Assembly (NCBI GenBank): GCA_017555925.1
Contig: JAFZFL010000131.1
Coordinates: 1-15,861, forward strand
Source of the DNA: Bacteroidales bacterium
Lineage (GTDB): Bacteria > Bacteroidota > Bacteroidia > Bacteroidales > UBA932
Length of the DNA: 15,861 nt
Reading direction: 5' to 3'
In this document: positions 1 to 7,036 of the stretch, piece after piece
How positions within the stretch are numbered: the first letter of the stretch is position 1
How the letters are laid out: every line of letters starts with the position of its first letter
Notes under the pieces: generated by a model
Database searches by the model: none
The model's input: the letters and a program-made list of their open reading frames with translations, nothing else
Told to the model about the DNA's origin: nothing
Program-made: the position numbers and the translations under genes

Positions 1-1
1 A

Positions 2-1273
2 ATGGTGGCCTCCTCAATCCTCGATACAGAATACAGAGAAAAAGAGGATTACAGCAGTTTTGCCATATTGTACAGGACCAATGCGCAGAGCCGTGTGGTA
101 GAGGAGGCCCTCAGAAGGAAAAATATTCCATACAAGATATTTGCGGGCCACTCATTCTATGAGAGGGCAGAGGTGAAGGATATGCTGGCCTATCTTAAAT
201 TTGTTGCAAATGAGCGTGACGAACAGGCTCTTTTGAGAATTATCAATTTTCCGGCAAGGGGAATTGGAGACACAACACTTGCAAAGCTAAAAGAGCTGGC
301 GGCGGCAAGAAATATAACATTGTGCGATGCCATCAGGGGCAATGAACTGGAGTCTGCAGGTATAAAAAGTGCAACAGCCCTAAAGATGAAACACTTTGTT
401 GCGGCTATAGAGCAGGTGAGGGAGAAGCTTCCTTATACTAATGCTTATGATATTGCAGATGAGGTAAACAAGAGGTTTGGGATATTGGATTTTATCCGTC
501 AGGATACAACTCTTGAAGCTCAGGGAAGGGCTGAGAATATTGAGGAGCTGTTTAACTCCATAAAAGAGTTTGTAGAGGAGGGAGAGGCTGAGTATGAGAG
601 TATTATGGAAGAGGGATATGATGCCCCAATTATAACTCTCGATCTCTACCTCGAGAATGTCTCTCTGATAAGCGACCTTGATGCAAACAATAAGGAGGAG
701 GATAAAAATAAGGTCTCGCTTATGACAGTTCACTCGTCAAAGGGCTTGGAGTTCCCTTATGTGTATATTGTTGGAATGGAGGAGAACCTCTTTCCGTCAT
801 CGGGGTTGGGCAGCTCGGAGAATGAACTTGAGGAGGAGCGACGTCTCTTTTATGTGGCTCTTACCAGGGCAGAAAAGAGCGTAAAGCTTTCATTTGCAAA
901 CTCAAGAATGAAATGGGGAAGCCATGTGAACAACCGGCCGAGCCGCTTTTTGAAAGAGATTGACAAATGTTACATAAGCAATCCTCTTACCGATTTTGAA
1001 GATGAAATCAGAACAAAATATACTCCACAATTCTCTTCCCGACAGCCCTCTCCAGTACAGCGTGTGGCAGTAAAGGCTCCCGATCCCAATTTTGTGGCGG
1101 ATTCACCTTTAAAGATAAAGGCCGGACAGAATATTGAACATGACAGGTTCGGATATGGAGTTGTGGTTTCGGTTGAGGGCGATCCTGCAAACCTTAAGGC
1201 GGTGGTTGATTTTAAAATTGGCGGAAGGAAGACACTGCTTTTGAAATTTGCAAAAATAAGGATTGTAGATTAA
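2..1273 (+). CDS. uvrD: UvrD/PcrA-type superfamily 1 DNA helicase, C-terminal part (5' end outside window)
   Basis: This is an ATP-dependent 3'-5' DNA helicase of the UvrD/PcrA family, which acts in nucleotide excision repair, mismatch repair and clearing of replication obstacles. About 423 residues are visible, roughly the C-terminal 55% of a usual 750-780 residue protein. The ATG at base 2 is internal, and the Walker A and DExx motifs lie upstream of the window. Visible motifs, numbered from base 2, are the AILYRTNAQSR block (21-31), the VSLMTVHSSKGLEF block (238-251, motif V, with GMEENLFPS just after) and EEERRLFYVALTRAEK (277-292, motif VI with the arginine finger region). The C-terminal stretch (about 378-423, HDRFGYGVV...) matches the small Tudor-like domain of PcrA, which contacts RNA polymerase in Gram-positive homologues. 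PcrA and UvrD cannot be told apart here. An intrinsic terminator follows at 1376-1418. Confidence 0.95.
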   Translation: MVASSILDTEYREKEDYSSFAILYRTNAQSRVVEEALRRKNIPYKIFAGHSFYERAEVKDMLAYLKFVANERDEQALLRIINFPARGIGDTTLAKLKELAAARNITLCDAIRGNELESAGIKSATALKMKHFVAAIEQVREKLPYTNAYDIADEVNKRFGILDFIRQDTTLEAQGRAENIEELFNSIKEFVEEGEAEYESIMEEGYDAPIITLDLYLENVSLISDLDANNKEEDKNKVSLMTVHSSKGLEFPYVYIVGMEENLFPSSGLGSSENELEEERRLFYVALTRAEKSVKLSFANSRMKWGSHVNNRPSRFLKEIDKCYISNPLTDFEDEIRTKYTPQFSSRQPSPVQRVAVKAPDPNFVADSPLKIKAGQNIEHDRFGYGVVVSVEGDPANLKAVVDFKIGGRKTLLLKFAKIRIVD

Positions 1274-1341
1274 ATGGCATGGATTTTGTAATGTTTTTCT
1301 ATGAAGTTTTTCATAGTTTAAGTTTAGGTTAAGTAGCGAGG

Positions 1342-1366
1342 CCGTTTCAGTAATGAAACCGGTTTC
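1342..1366 (+). repeat. Overlapping inverted repeats upstream of the uvrD terminator
   Basis: GAAACCGGTTTC (1355-1366) is a perfect 12-bp palindrome. Its left half can instead pair with TTTCA at 1345-1349, giving a TTTCA/TGAAA hairpin extended by flanking G/C pairs, so the two structures exclude each other. It lies in the 3' untranslated region of the helicase mRNA, 10 bases before the terminator stem. It could be an RNA stem or a protein-binding palindrome; nothing in the sequence decides. Confidence 0.35.
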
Positions 1367-1375
1367 GTGAAGTTT

Positions 1376-1418
1376 AAAGGGTAATTCAAAGGCTATTTTG
1401 AGTTGCCCTTTTGTTTTT
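1376..1418 (+). terminator. Rho-independent terminator after uvrD
   Basis: A 15-bp stem pairs 1376-1390 with 1397-1411, with two G-U wobbles at 1382/1405 and 1385/1402. The loop is six bases (GGCTAT) and is followed by T-G-TTTTT (1412-1418). It lies about 100 bases after the helicase stop and before the next gene, so it ends the helicase transcript. Its T tract overlaps the likely -33 box of the next promoter. Confidence 0.8.
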
Positions 1419-1442
1419 AAATGGAATTTTTGGCTAATTTTG
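1410..1442 (+). promoter_or_regulatory. Bacteroidota-type promoter for the DUF3575/DUF3868 genes
   Basis: TAATTTTG at 1435-1442 matches the TAnnTTTG -7 consensus of Bacteroidota. TTTG at 1410-1413 is in -33 position with a 21-base spacer, close to the usual spacing. The expected start point is near 1449, leaving a leader of about 17-23 bases. This is the only promoter in the window where both boxes look good. Confidence 0.6.
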
Positions 1443-1465
1443 TCTCTTCTTAAAGTTAAATTCAA

Positions 1466-2071
1466 ATGTATATGAAAAGCAAGAGAATATTTTTGCTGCT
1501 TCTTCTGACTCTCATTTGTATGGGAGCATCAAACAGAGTGTCGGCTCAAAAAGTGGCAATAAAGACAAATTTGCTGTATGATGCTTTTGCAACCCCCTCT
1601 TTGGGTATTGAATTTGGTATAGGCAAGCAGTGGACAATGGATATTTCTGGAAATTATAACGGTGGGTGGAATCCATACGGATATGCCATGTATGAAAATC
1701 TGCTGGTCCAACCTGAGTTCCGTTATTGGTTCTGCAACAGATTTGCAGGCCATTTTGTGGCTTTTCATTTTCATGGAGGAACTTATACAATAGGCAATAT
1801 TCCGAATGAATATATAATTCTTGGTTCAAATTTTTATGAATTGACAGATTATACATTCGATGGAAGCTTTTTTGGAGCCGGTGTGGCTTATGGTTATGAT
1901 GTGGTGTTGGGCAAACACTTCAATCTGGAGCTTGAAATGGGCTTCGGTTTTGCCTATACCACCTACCTCAAGTTGCATAATAACACTTTGTCTCCAGCAA
2001 ATAAAAAATCTCAAAGCCATTACTACATTGGCCCTACAAAGGCATCAGTTGCCCTTGTCTATCTGTTTTAA
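1466..2071 (+). CDS. DUF3575 domain outer-membrane protein, secreted
   Basis: This 201-residue protein has a signal peptide: Lys/Arg at residues 4-7, a Leu-rich core (9-20) and a likely cut after VSAQ near residue 28. The mature N-terminus, VAIKTNLLYDAFATPSLGIE, is the typical DUF3575 opening. The rest alternates short beta-like segments rich in Gly, Tyr and Phe and ends in ALVYLF; a C-terminal aromatic residue is common in outer-membrane beta barrels. DUF3575 proteins are often encoded next to DUF3868 proteins in fimbria-type clusters of Bacteroides and relatives, where their role is not settled. The DUF3868 gene follows after 14 bases, so the two are almost certainly co-transcribed. There is no clear ribosome binding site, and translation may start at the second Met (1472). 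Specific function is unknown. Confidence 0.85.
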   Translation: MYMKSKRIFLLLLLTLICMGASNRVSAQKVAIKTNLLYDAFATPSLGIEFGIGKQWTMDISGNYNGGWNPYGYAMYENLLVQPEFRYWFCNRFAGHFVAFHFHGGTYTIGNIPNEYIILGSNFYELTDYTFDGSFFGAGVAYGYDVVLGKHFNLELEMGFGFAYTTYLKLHNNTLSPANKKSQSHYYIGPTKASVALVYLF

Positions 2072-2085
2072 TAAAAAGAAATTGT

Positions 2086-3501
2086 ATGAAAAGATATATA
2101 CTACTATTGATAGTGCTTGTTTCTGCCCAATTGCAGGCCCAGGTGATAGGCAGTGGAAAATTTTCTGTGCAGAATATTCAGATGAATCTCAATGAGAGCA
2201 GCACCAATATGCGTATCTCAATGGATATTTATCATAAGTACGATGATATCAAGACAAATAACTGGATTACGTTAATCCCCAAAATTACAAATGGCTCAGA
2301 TACAGTAGCCCTTGATCCTCTCTTCTTTTATGGACGTGGAGCCTATTATAATTTCATAAGAAATAATAGGAGAGTCTCCAAAGAGATGAGATTTATGGCA
2401 AAGAGTGCAGCCAATGCCATCAGTTATTCCACAGAGATTCCTTTTGAAACCTGGATGGATACAGCGTCTGTTGTAATTTTTGAGAAGTCGCAATGGTGTT
2501 GCAACTACCCTTCAGTAGAGGCTTCTGCCAATATATATACGAGGGAGTCCACTATAAAAATTGATTATGAACCGGACTTCGTGTATGTGATTCCTAAAGC
2601 TGAGGTTGTAAAGAGCAGGTCAATATCGGCGTCGGCCTATATAAACTTTCCGGCAGGTAAAACAGATATTGATCCCTATTATGGCAATAACAGAAAAGAG
2701 CTTGCAAAGATAATGGCGACTGTAGACTCCGTGCGTACAGATAATGATATAACTGTAAGCCTCCTTTCTCTAAAGGGTTACGCTTCTCCTGAGGGAATGT
2801 ATGACAGGAATGTGGAGCTGTCGGGAGCTAGAACAGAGTCTTTGAAAAATTATATTGTAGGATTGGCACCCCAGTTATATGGTGTGGTAAAGAGCGAATC
2901 TGTTCCTGAAAATTGGGATGATTTGAGAAGATTTGTAGAGAAATCAGATATATCACATAAGAGTGAGATTCTGGAGGTAATTAATTCAACGAGGGAGCCT
3001 GACAATAAAGAGTGGGTGCTTAAATCGAGATACAAGACAGAGTATAAATATCTGTTGGAGGTGTGTTATCCGTTGTTGCGCAGAACAGATTATACCATTT
3101 CATATACAATACGTTCGTATACCAATCCTGAAGAGATTGTAAAAATAATGTTTGAAGCTCCGCAAAAACTGAGTCTTAATGAGTTTTATCTTGCATCGCA
3201 GGCTCTTGAAGAGGGATCACCTCGTTATAGGGAGGCCTTTGAGATTGCCGTAAGAATGTTTCCTAATGATGAAGTGGCAAATTTAAATGCAGCCAATATA
3301 GCAATGGCCGACGGAAATCTTGCCCAGGCTGAGAGGTATCTGGCAAAGGCCGGTGAGTCAGTGGAGGCTGAGTATGCAAGAGGAGTCTATTATGCTTTGA
3401 GTGAGAATTATGAAGAGGCAGAACTCTATTTTTCAAAGTGTTCGGATGCAATTCCTCAAGCCAAAGAGGCTTTGGCCATTATTGGACATTTCCTTAAATA
3501 A
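2086..3501 (+). CDS. DUF3868 protein with OmpA-like region and C-terminal TPR-like repeats
   Basis: This 471-residue exported protein has a signal peptide at residues 1-19 (LVSAQLQAQ at the cut). Residues about 20-175 fit the N-terminal DUF3868 domain. Residues about 178-345 resemble an OmpA-like peptidoglycan-associated fold: AYINFPAGKTDI, then NNRKELAKI, then GYASPEG (231-237) followed by NVELSGART, the usual helix in which the last Arg is conserved. Residues about 364-460 form helix pairs (ALEEG.., AIRMFPNDEVANLNAANIA-like, LAQAERYLAKAG, YYALSENYEEAELYF) typical of TPR repeats. The architecture suggests an envelope scaffold that contacts peptidoglycan and a partner protein. It follows the DUF3575 gene by 14 bases in one operon. 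In related clusters this pair lies beside fimbrial subunit genes; here a lipoprotein gene follows instead. Confidence 0.85.
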   Translation: MKRYILLLIVLVSAQLQAQVIGSGKFSVQNIQMNLNESSTNMRISMDIYHKYDDIKTNNWITLIPKITNGSDTVALDPLFFYGRGAYYNFIRNNRRVSKEMRFMAKSAANAISYSTEIPFETWMDTASVVIFEKSQWCCNYPSVEASANIYTRESTIKIDYEPDFVYVIPKAEVVKSRSISASAYINFPAGKTDIDPYYGNNRKELAKIMATVDSVRTDNDITVSLLSLKGYASPEGMYDRNVELSGARTESLKNYIVGLAPQLYGVVKSESVPENWDDLRRFVEKSDISHKSEILEVINSTREPDNKEWVLKSRYKTEYKYLLEVCYPLLRRTDYTISYTIRSYTNPEEIVKIMFEAPQKLSLNEFYLASQALEEGSPRYREAFEIAVRMFPNDEVANLNAANIAMADGNLAQAERYLAKAGESVEAEYARGVYYALSENYEEAELYFSKCSDAIPQAKEALAIIGHFLK

Positions 3502-3577
3502 TTTTAAAATGCAATATTTATCCGTTTTATACGGAAAAAGGTGATTGTAACTCTGTAATGCGCTTACTTTTTTGCTG

Positions 3578-3585
3578 TAAGTTTG
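3578..3585 (+). promoter_or_regulatory. Likely -7 box for the DUF4493/DUF6359 lipoprotein gene
   Basis: TAAGTTTG matches TAnnTTTG. A start point near 3592 would give a leader of about 50 bases that opens with a hairpin (3596-3614). No convincing -33 TTTG is present at 19-21 bases. With the 139-base gap after the DUF3868 gene, it suggests the lipoprotein gene can be transcribed on its own. Confidence 0.5.
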
Positions 3586-3595
3586 TGCCGTTGAC

Positions 3596-3614
3596 GCACT
3601 CCTCAAAGGGGTGC
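3596..3614 (+). other. Stem-loop at the 5' end of the lipoprotein mRNA
   Basis: GCACTCC (3596-3602) pairs with GGGGTGC (3608-3614) around the loop TCAAA, with one G-U pair. If transcription starts from the TAAGTTTG box at 3578, this hairpin sits a few bases from the 5' end of the mRNA. It may stabilise the message or control it. An in-frame ATG at 3611 falls inside the stem, which argues against its use as start codon. Confidence 0.4.
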
Positions 3615-3640
3615 AATGGTATAATTTAAAACAGCGGGAT

Positions 3641-4732
3641 ATGAAGCGTGTGAAAAGAATCTCTTTTATTTTGGTGGCATGCGTTATTGCAGCAGGTTGC
3701 AATACGCTCGATTTAGTAGAGCAGGGGAAGGGCTCAATAACTCTTACGGTAAACAATCAGGCTCTTTCATCATTGAAGAGTGGGGGTGAAGAGTCTTTTA
3801 CCTCCCGGAGCGGTATTGTCAAGGAGTTGGATACCAATAATTTTATTCTATCAATCTATTCGGCCCAAGGGGTTAAGGTGTTTGATGGCAAGTATGGAAA
3901 AAGGCCCTCTGAATTTGTTGTTGTCCCCGGAGCTTACGATATAAAGCTCCATTCATGTGAGTTTGGCTCACCGGGTTTTGACAAACCTCTGTTTGGGGAT
4001 GAGCAGACGGTTATAGTGGGAGATCAGATGCTGGTAAATGTTGTACTCAAATGTTGTCAGCTGAATAGTGGAATTAAATTTGATTTTACACCTCAGTTCA
4101 AACTCCAGTTTCCTGGAGAGGGGTTGGAATTGAGAGATAAGAGTGGCTCTCTGCTCTATCCGTACAACTCCGGCAAGTTCTGCTATGTGAATCCCGGAGC
4201 TGTAGAACTCCATTACAGTAATTCGGGTAGAGATACACTTCTGTATACCCGTAATATGGAGGAGAACCAGATGGTTGCACTTAAACTGTCGTATGCTCCC
4301 CATAGCAGTGGCACTTCAAGTATTTCAATTGATTTTGATACTTCAAGAGTTTGGAAATCTGAGGAGTTTAATGTAGGATACAAGATTCCTACCGGTGCGT
4401 ATACCATAGAGCAGGCAAAAGAGATGGTAGGGGAGAAAAATGTTACCGTTTTTGGTTTTATTCTTGGTGGGGATGCCTCTGAATCATCTATGAGAATAGC
4501 CCCTCCATTCTCTTCTAAGACCAATATAGTTATAGCTCCAAGTATGCTGGAGCGGAACAGGAACAATTGTTTTGTGGTGGAGTTGCCAAGTGGAAGTGTA
4601 AGGGATGGCCTTAATCTGGTTGCCTATCCGGAATATTTGGGCAAAGCGGTGATATTGACAGGAAATATTGTTGAGAGCTATCATGGCTTTATTGGCATGA
4701 AAGCAACAAAGGCATTTACAATATTGTATTGA
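3641..4732 (+). CDS. Putative lipoprotein with DUF4493 and DUF6359 domains
   Basis: This 363-residue surface or periplasmic lipoprotein is predicted from a basic N-terminus (MKRVKR), a hydrophobic stretch and the lipobox VIAAGC with the lipidated Cys at residue 20. The start at 3641 was chosen over the in-frame ATG at 3611 because it puts the signal peptide at the N-terminus and clears a leader hairpin. Residues about 28-220 fit DUF4493: GKGSITLTVN, then LDTNNFILSIYSAQGVKVF, then VVVPGAYDIKLHS and a long beta-rich tail. Residues about 254-360 fit DUF6359, an OB-like domain (TIEQAK, VTVFGFILGG, VVELPSGSVRDGLNLV, LGKAVILTGNI). Both families are Bacteroidota envelope proteins of unknown function. 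It lies downstream of the DUF3575/DUF3868 pair with its own promoter candidate, and may be the surface partner of that pair. No catalytic motif was seen. Confidence 0.75.
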   Translation: MKRVKRISFILVACVIAAGCNTLDLVEQGKGSITLTVNNQALSSLKSGGEESFTSRSGIVKELDTNNFILSIYSAQGVKVFDGKYGKRPSEFVVVPGAYDIKLHSCEFGSPGFDKPLFGDEQTVIVGDQMLVNVVLKCCQLNSGIKFDFTPQFKLQFPGEGLELRDKSGSLLYPYNSGKFCYVNPGAVELHYSNSGRDTLLYTRNMEENQMVALKLSYAPHSSGTSSISIDFDTSRVWKSEEFNVGYKIPTGAYTIEQAKEMVGEKNVTVFGFILGGDASESSMRIAPPFSSKTNIVIAPSMLERNRNNCFVVELPSGSVRDGLNLVAYPEYLGKAVILTGNIVESYHGFIGMKATKAFTILY

Positions 4733-4746
4733 AAATGCCTTTGTAC

Positions 4747-4781
4747 AGGGTGGCTCAAGAGTAACGCTTTTGAGCTATCCT
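4747..4781. terminator. Hairpin between convergent genes, possible terminator
   Basis: A 15-bp imperfect stem pairs 4747-4761 with 4767-4781 (loop TAACG). In plus-strand RNA three of the pairs are G-U. It sits between the lipoprotein gene and cstA, which converge, and covers the last codons of cstA. Neither side has a clean T tract (plus side CTATTTGATG), so termination may be weak or factor-assisted. Confidence 0.45.
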
Positions 4782-6217
4782 CTATTTGATGTTCTGTTTG
4801 TATGTATAATGAACAGAGACAGAGTGGCAAGAGCTGTAACAGCTCCTGTGATATAGCCTATTATTGGATTAAGGTCCATTCCGCCCTCTTTAACTGGAGC
4901 TACAAGGAAGAAGCATACACAAATGAAAGTAAGGAATGTTGCAGGTACCGACATTATCCAATGGGCCTTCTTTGCTTTCGCAAAGTAAGTGGCACAAGTC
5001 CATAGTGTTATTGTAGCTAGAAACTGGTTTCCTATACCAACGTATGTCCAGAGTGTTGAGAAATTGACTTTGCACAAGATGTATGCTACAATAAAGAGCG
5101 GAATACAGAGTAAGATTCTGTTTTTTATAGGTTTCTGGTCATATTTGAGTGCATCTGCCAGTATGAGTCTCAAACTGCGGAATGCAGTGTCTCCACTGGT
5201 GATGGGGCATACTATCACTCCTATGATGGCAATTATGGCGCCAAACCTGCCAAGCCAGCTGTTACATATTTTGTCAACAATTATTGCCGGTGTAAGACCA
5301 TCTCCTGCTGCTGCATTCAATCCGTCGGGACCATTAAAAAAGGCCATTGCAGCTGTTGCCCATATACAGGCAACAATGCCTTCGGCTATCATTGCTCCGT
5401 AAAATACAGGACGACCATACTTTTCGTTGCTGAGGCAACGTGCCATCATTGGAGATTGGGTCGCGTGAAATCCAGAAATGGCACCGCAGGATATGACAAC
5501 AAAGAGCATAGGTATAAGCATATATTCAGATGCATTTGATTTGTAGTTCCTGAAGGTCTCCGGAGTGAGTTCTATCATGTTAACTTCACCGGAGAAGCCT
5601 TTTACAAGGAGCATAATGCCTATTCCCAATGCCATAAAGAGCAGGGCACCACCCATAAACGGGTATATCTTTCCTATTATCTTGTCTATTGGCAGCAGGG
5701 TTGCCACTATATAGTATGCGAAGACTACATAGAGCCAGAGAGACATGTCGGTTTGAGTAAGTGAAGCCAACAAGCCAGCAGGGCCGTTTACGAATGAGGC
5801 ACCAACAACAAGTAGAAGCAATCCGGTAAAGAATACCATAACGCTCTTTATATTACGCCCCATAAATTGTCCCACAATATCCGGCAGGCTCTTTCCTCCG
5901 TTCCTGATTGAGAGCATGCCCGACATATAATCGTGTGCTGCTCCCATAAAGATGCATCCTATTACAATCCAGATATATGCAACAGGGCCGTATGCTGCTC
6001 CAAGTACAGCTCCGAATATTGGTCCTAATCCGGCTATATTCAAAAACTGGATAATGAATATTCTCCAGGGACTCAATACTTTAAAGTCAATTCCATCCTC
6101 TTTTGATATGGCTGGAGTCACATTCTTTTCAGATGCTCCAAAATATAAGTCAAGAAATTTGCCGTATGTAAAGTAGCCGATGACAAGCAGACAGATGGAG
6201 ATAATGAAAGTTATCAT
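4775..6217 (-). CDS. cstA: Carbon starvation protein CstA family transporter
   Basis: This 480-residue polytopic inner-membrane transporter of the CstA/BtsT family imports peptides or pyruvate when carbon is scarce. It is rich in transmembrane segments over its whole length. Family hallmarks include the N-terminal LVIGYFTYGKFL, FLNIAGLGPIFGAVLGAAYGP (about 59-79), GAAHDYMSGMLSIRNGGKSLPD (about 92-113), SGFHATQSPMMARCLSNEKYGRPVFYGAMIAEG (about 249-281) and CPITSGDTAFRSLRLILAD (about 335-353). It is shorter than the roughly 700-residue E. coli CstA and matches the short form found in Bacteroidota. It is transcribed alone, divergent from the SDR gene, with a TACTTTTG promoter box 26 bases from the ATG. 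No CRP-like site was recognised. Substrate cannot be read from sequence. Confidence 0.93.
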   Translation of the reverse strand: MITFIISICLLVIGYFTYGKFLDLYFGASEKNVTPAISKEDGIDFKVLSPWRIFIIQFLNIAGLGPIFGAVLGAAYGPVAYIWIVIGCIFMGAAHDYMSGMLSIRNGGKSLPDIVGQFMGRNIKSVMVFFTGLLLLVVGASFVNGPAGLLASLTQTDMSLWLYVVFAYYIVATLLPIDKIIGKIYPFMGGALLFMALGIGIMLLVKGFSGEVNMIELTPETFRNYKSNASEYMLIPMLFVVISCGAISGFHATQSPMMARCLSNEKYGRPVFYGAMIAEGIVACIWATAAMAFFNGPDGLNAAAGDGLTPAIIVDKICNSWLGRFGAIIAIIGVIVCPITSGDTAFRSLRLILADALKYDQKPIKNRILLCIPLFIVAYILCKVNFSTLWTYVGIGNQFLATITLWTCATYFAKAKKAHWIMSVPATFLTFICVCFFLVAPVKEGGMDLNPIIGYITGAVTALATLSLFIIHTNRTSNRG

Positions 6218-6242
6218 GTTTGATTAATTTTTTAATTTGTTA

Positions 6243-6250
6243 CAAAAGTA
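6243..6250 (-). promoter_or_regulatory. Likely -7 box for cstA
   Basis: On the minus strand this reads TACTTTTG, a full TAnnTTTG match, 25 bases before the cstA ATG. It lies back to back with the box of the SDR gene (6263-6270), so the two divergent promoters overlap within a 74-base gap. The -33 region is weak. Confidence 0.5.
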
Positions 6251-6262
6251 TAAAATGTTGGC

Positions 6263-6270
6263 TATTTTTG
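6263..6270 (+). promoter_or_regulatory. Likely -7 box for the SDR gene
   Basis: TATTTTTG matches TAnnTTTG and would start transcription near 6277, about 15 bases before the ATG. TTTG at 6236-6239 is upstream with a 23-base spacer, slightly long for a -33 box. Confidence 0.45.
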
Positions 6271-6291
6271 TGATAAAGTTCGAATAAATCT

Positions 6292-7026
6292 ATGGATAGA
6301 AGAGTAGTTGTTATAGGTGCATCATCCGGTATAGGAAGGGCATTGGCAGAGTATTATGCATCATGCGGATGTAAAGTGGGAATTGCCGCCCGTCGGGAAG
6401 AGTATCTGAAAGCGATAAAAGAGAGGTATCCCAATAATGTGCATTATGTGGTCATGGATGTGACAGATTCATCCTCTTTACAGCTCTTCAATCTGCTGGT
6501 TGGGGGTATTGGTGGTGTAGATCTGGTAATATATTGTTCGGGTGCAGGCAGATATAGCGAAACTTTAGATCCTGAAATAGAGCATCATACAACCGCAGTA
6601 AATGTAAATGGCTTTCTGAATGTTGTAATAGCGGCTTTCAACTATTTTGCGGAGAGGGGGGAGCAAACGCTTCACAAACCGCAAATTGTAACAATAAGCT
6701 CTGTTGCTTCAATAAGGGGGCTGGCTCCTACACCTTCATACTCGGCAACCAAGCGATTTCAGACAATCTATTTTGAAGCATTGGAGCAAAAGGCTCACAA
6801 GATTGGTTTGCCAATAACACTCACCTCCATTATTCCCGGTTTTATAGCTACAGATTTCATAAACCGCAACTATCCTCTAACAATGGAGCTGCCATACGCC
6901 GTGCATAGGATAATAAGGGCAATTGAGAGACGTAAAAGAGTGGCTGTAATTGATTGGAAATGGCGGCTTATTGTGCCTCTGATGAGGATTATTCCCCCAT
7001 TTGTGTGGAAAAGGCTGCCAATATGA
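6292..7026 (+). CDS. Short-chain dehydrogenase/reductase (SDR), NAD(P)-dependent
   Basis: This 244-residue classical SDR oxidoreductase catalyses NAD(P)-linked oxidation or reduction of an unknown substrate. It has the nucleotide-binding motif GASSGIG (9-15), a DV pair at 56-57 that contacts adenine, and the catalytic set Ser137 (TISSVAS), Tyr150 and Lys154 (YSATK), followed by PGFIATDF (182-189). The usual NNAG motif is altered to YCSGAG (81-86). Ala-Arg-Arg at 33-35, after the second beta strand, is the kind of site that favours NADPH. The C-terminal tail is hydrophobic and Trp-rich (WKWRLIVPLMRIIPPFVWKRL region, 223-243), which may tie the enzyme to the membrane or to a lipid substrate. 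It is a single gene, divergent from cstA, and converges on glsA with only 10 bases between stop codons. Confidence 0.9.
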   Translation: MDRRVVVIGASSGIGRALAEYYASCGCKVGIAARREEYLKAIKERYPNNVHYVVMDVTDSSSLQLFNLLVGGIGGVDLVIYCSGAGRYSETLDPEIEHHTTAVNVNGFLNVVIAAFNYFAERGEQTLHKPQIVTISSVASIRGLAPTPSYSATKRFQTIYFEALEQKAHKIGLPITLTSIIPGFIATDFINRNYPLTMELPYAVHRIIRAIERRKRVAVIDWKWRLIVPLMRIIPPFVWKRLPI

Positions 7027-7036
7027 AAATGGAGGG

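Noticed and set aside
380..733. Long minus-strand open frame opposite the helicase gene
   Set aside because: It lies wholly inside a strongly conserved helicase frame, has no recognisable domain, and reads as an antisense shadow.
3521..3535. Small hairpin TCCGT/ACGGA after the DUF3868 gene as a terminator
   Set aside because: The stem is only 5 bp and is followed by A residues on the plus strand, with no T tract in either direction.
3611..3640. Upstream in-frame ATG for the lipoprotein gene
   Set aside because: It would place ten non-signal residues before the signal peptide, and the codon sits in a predicted leader hairpin.
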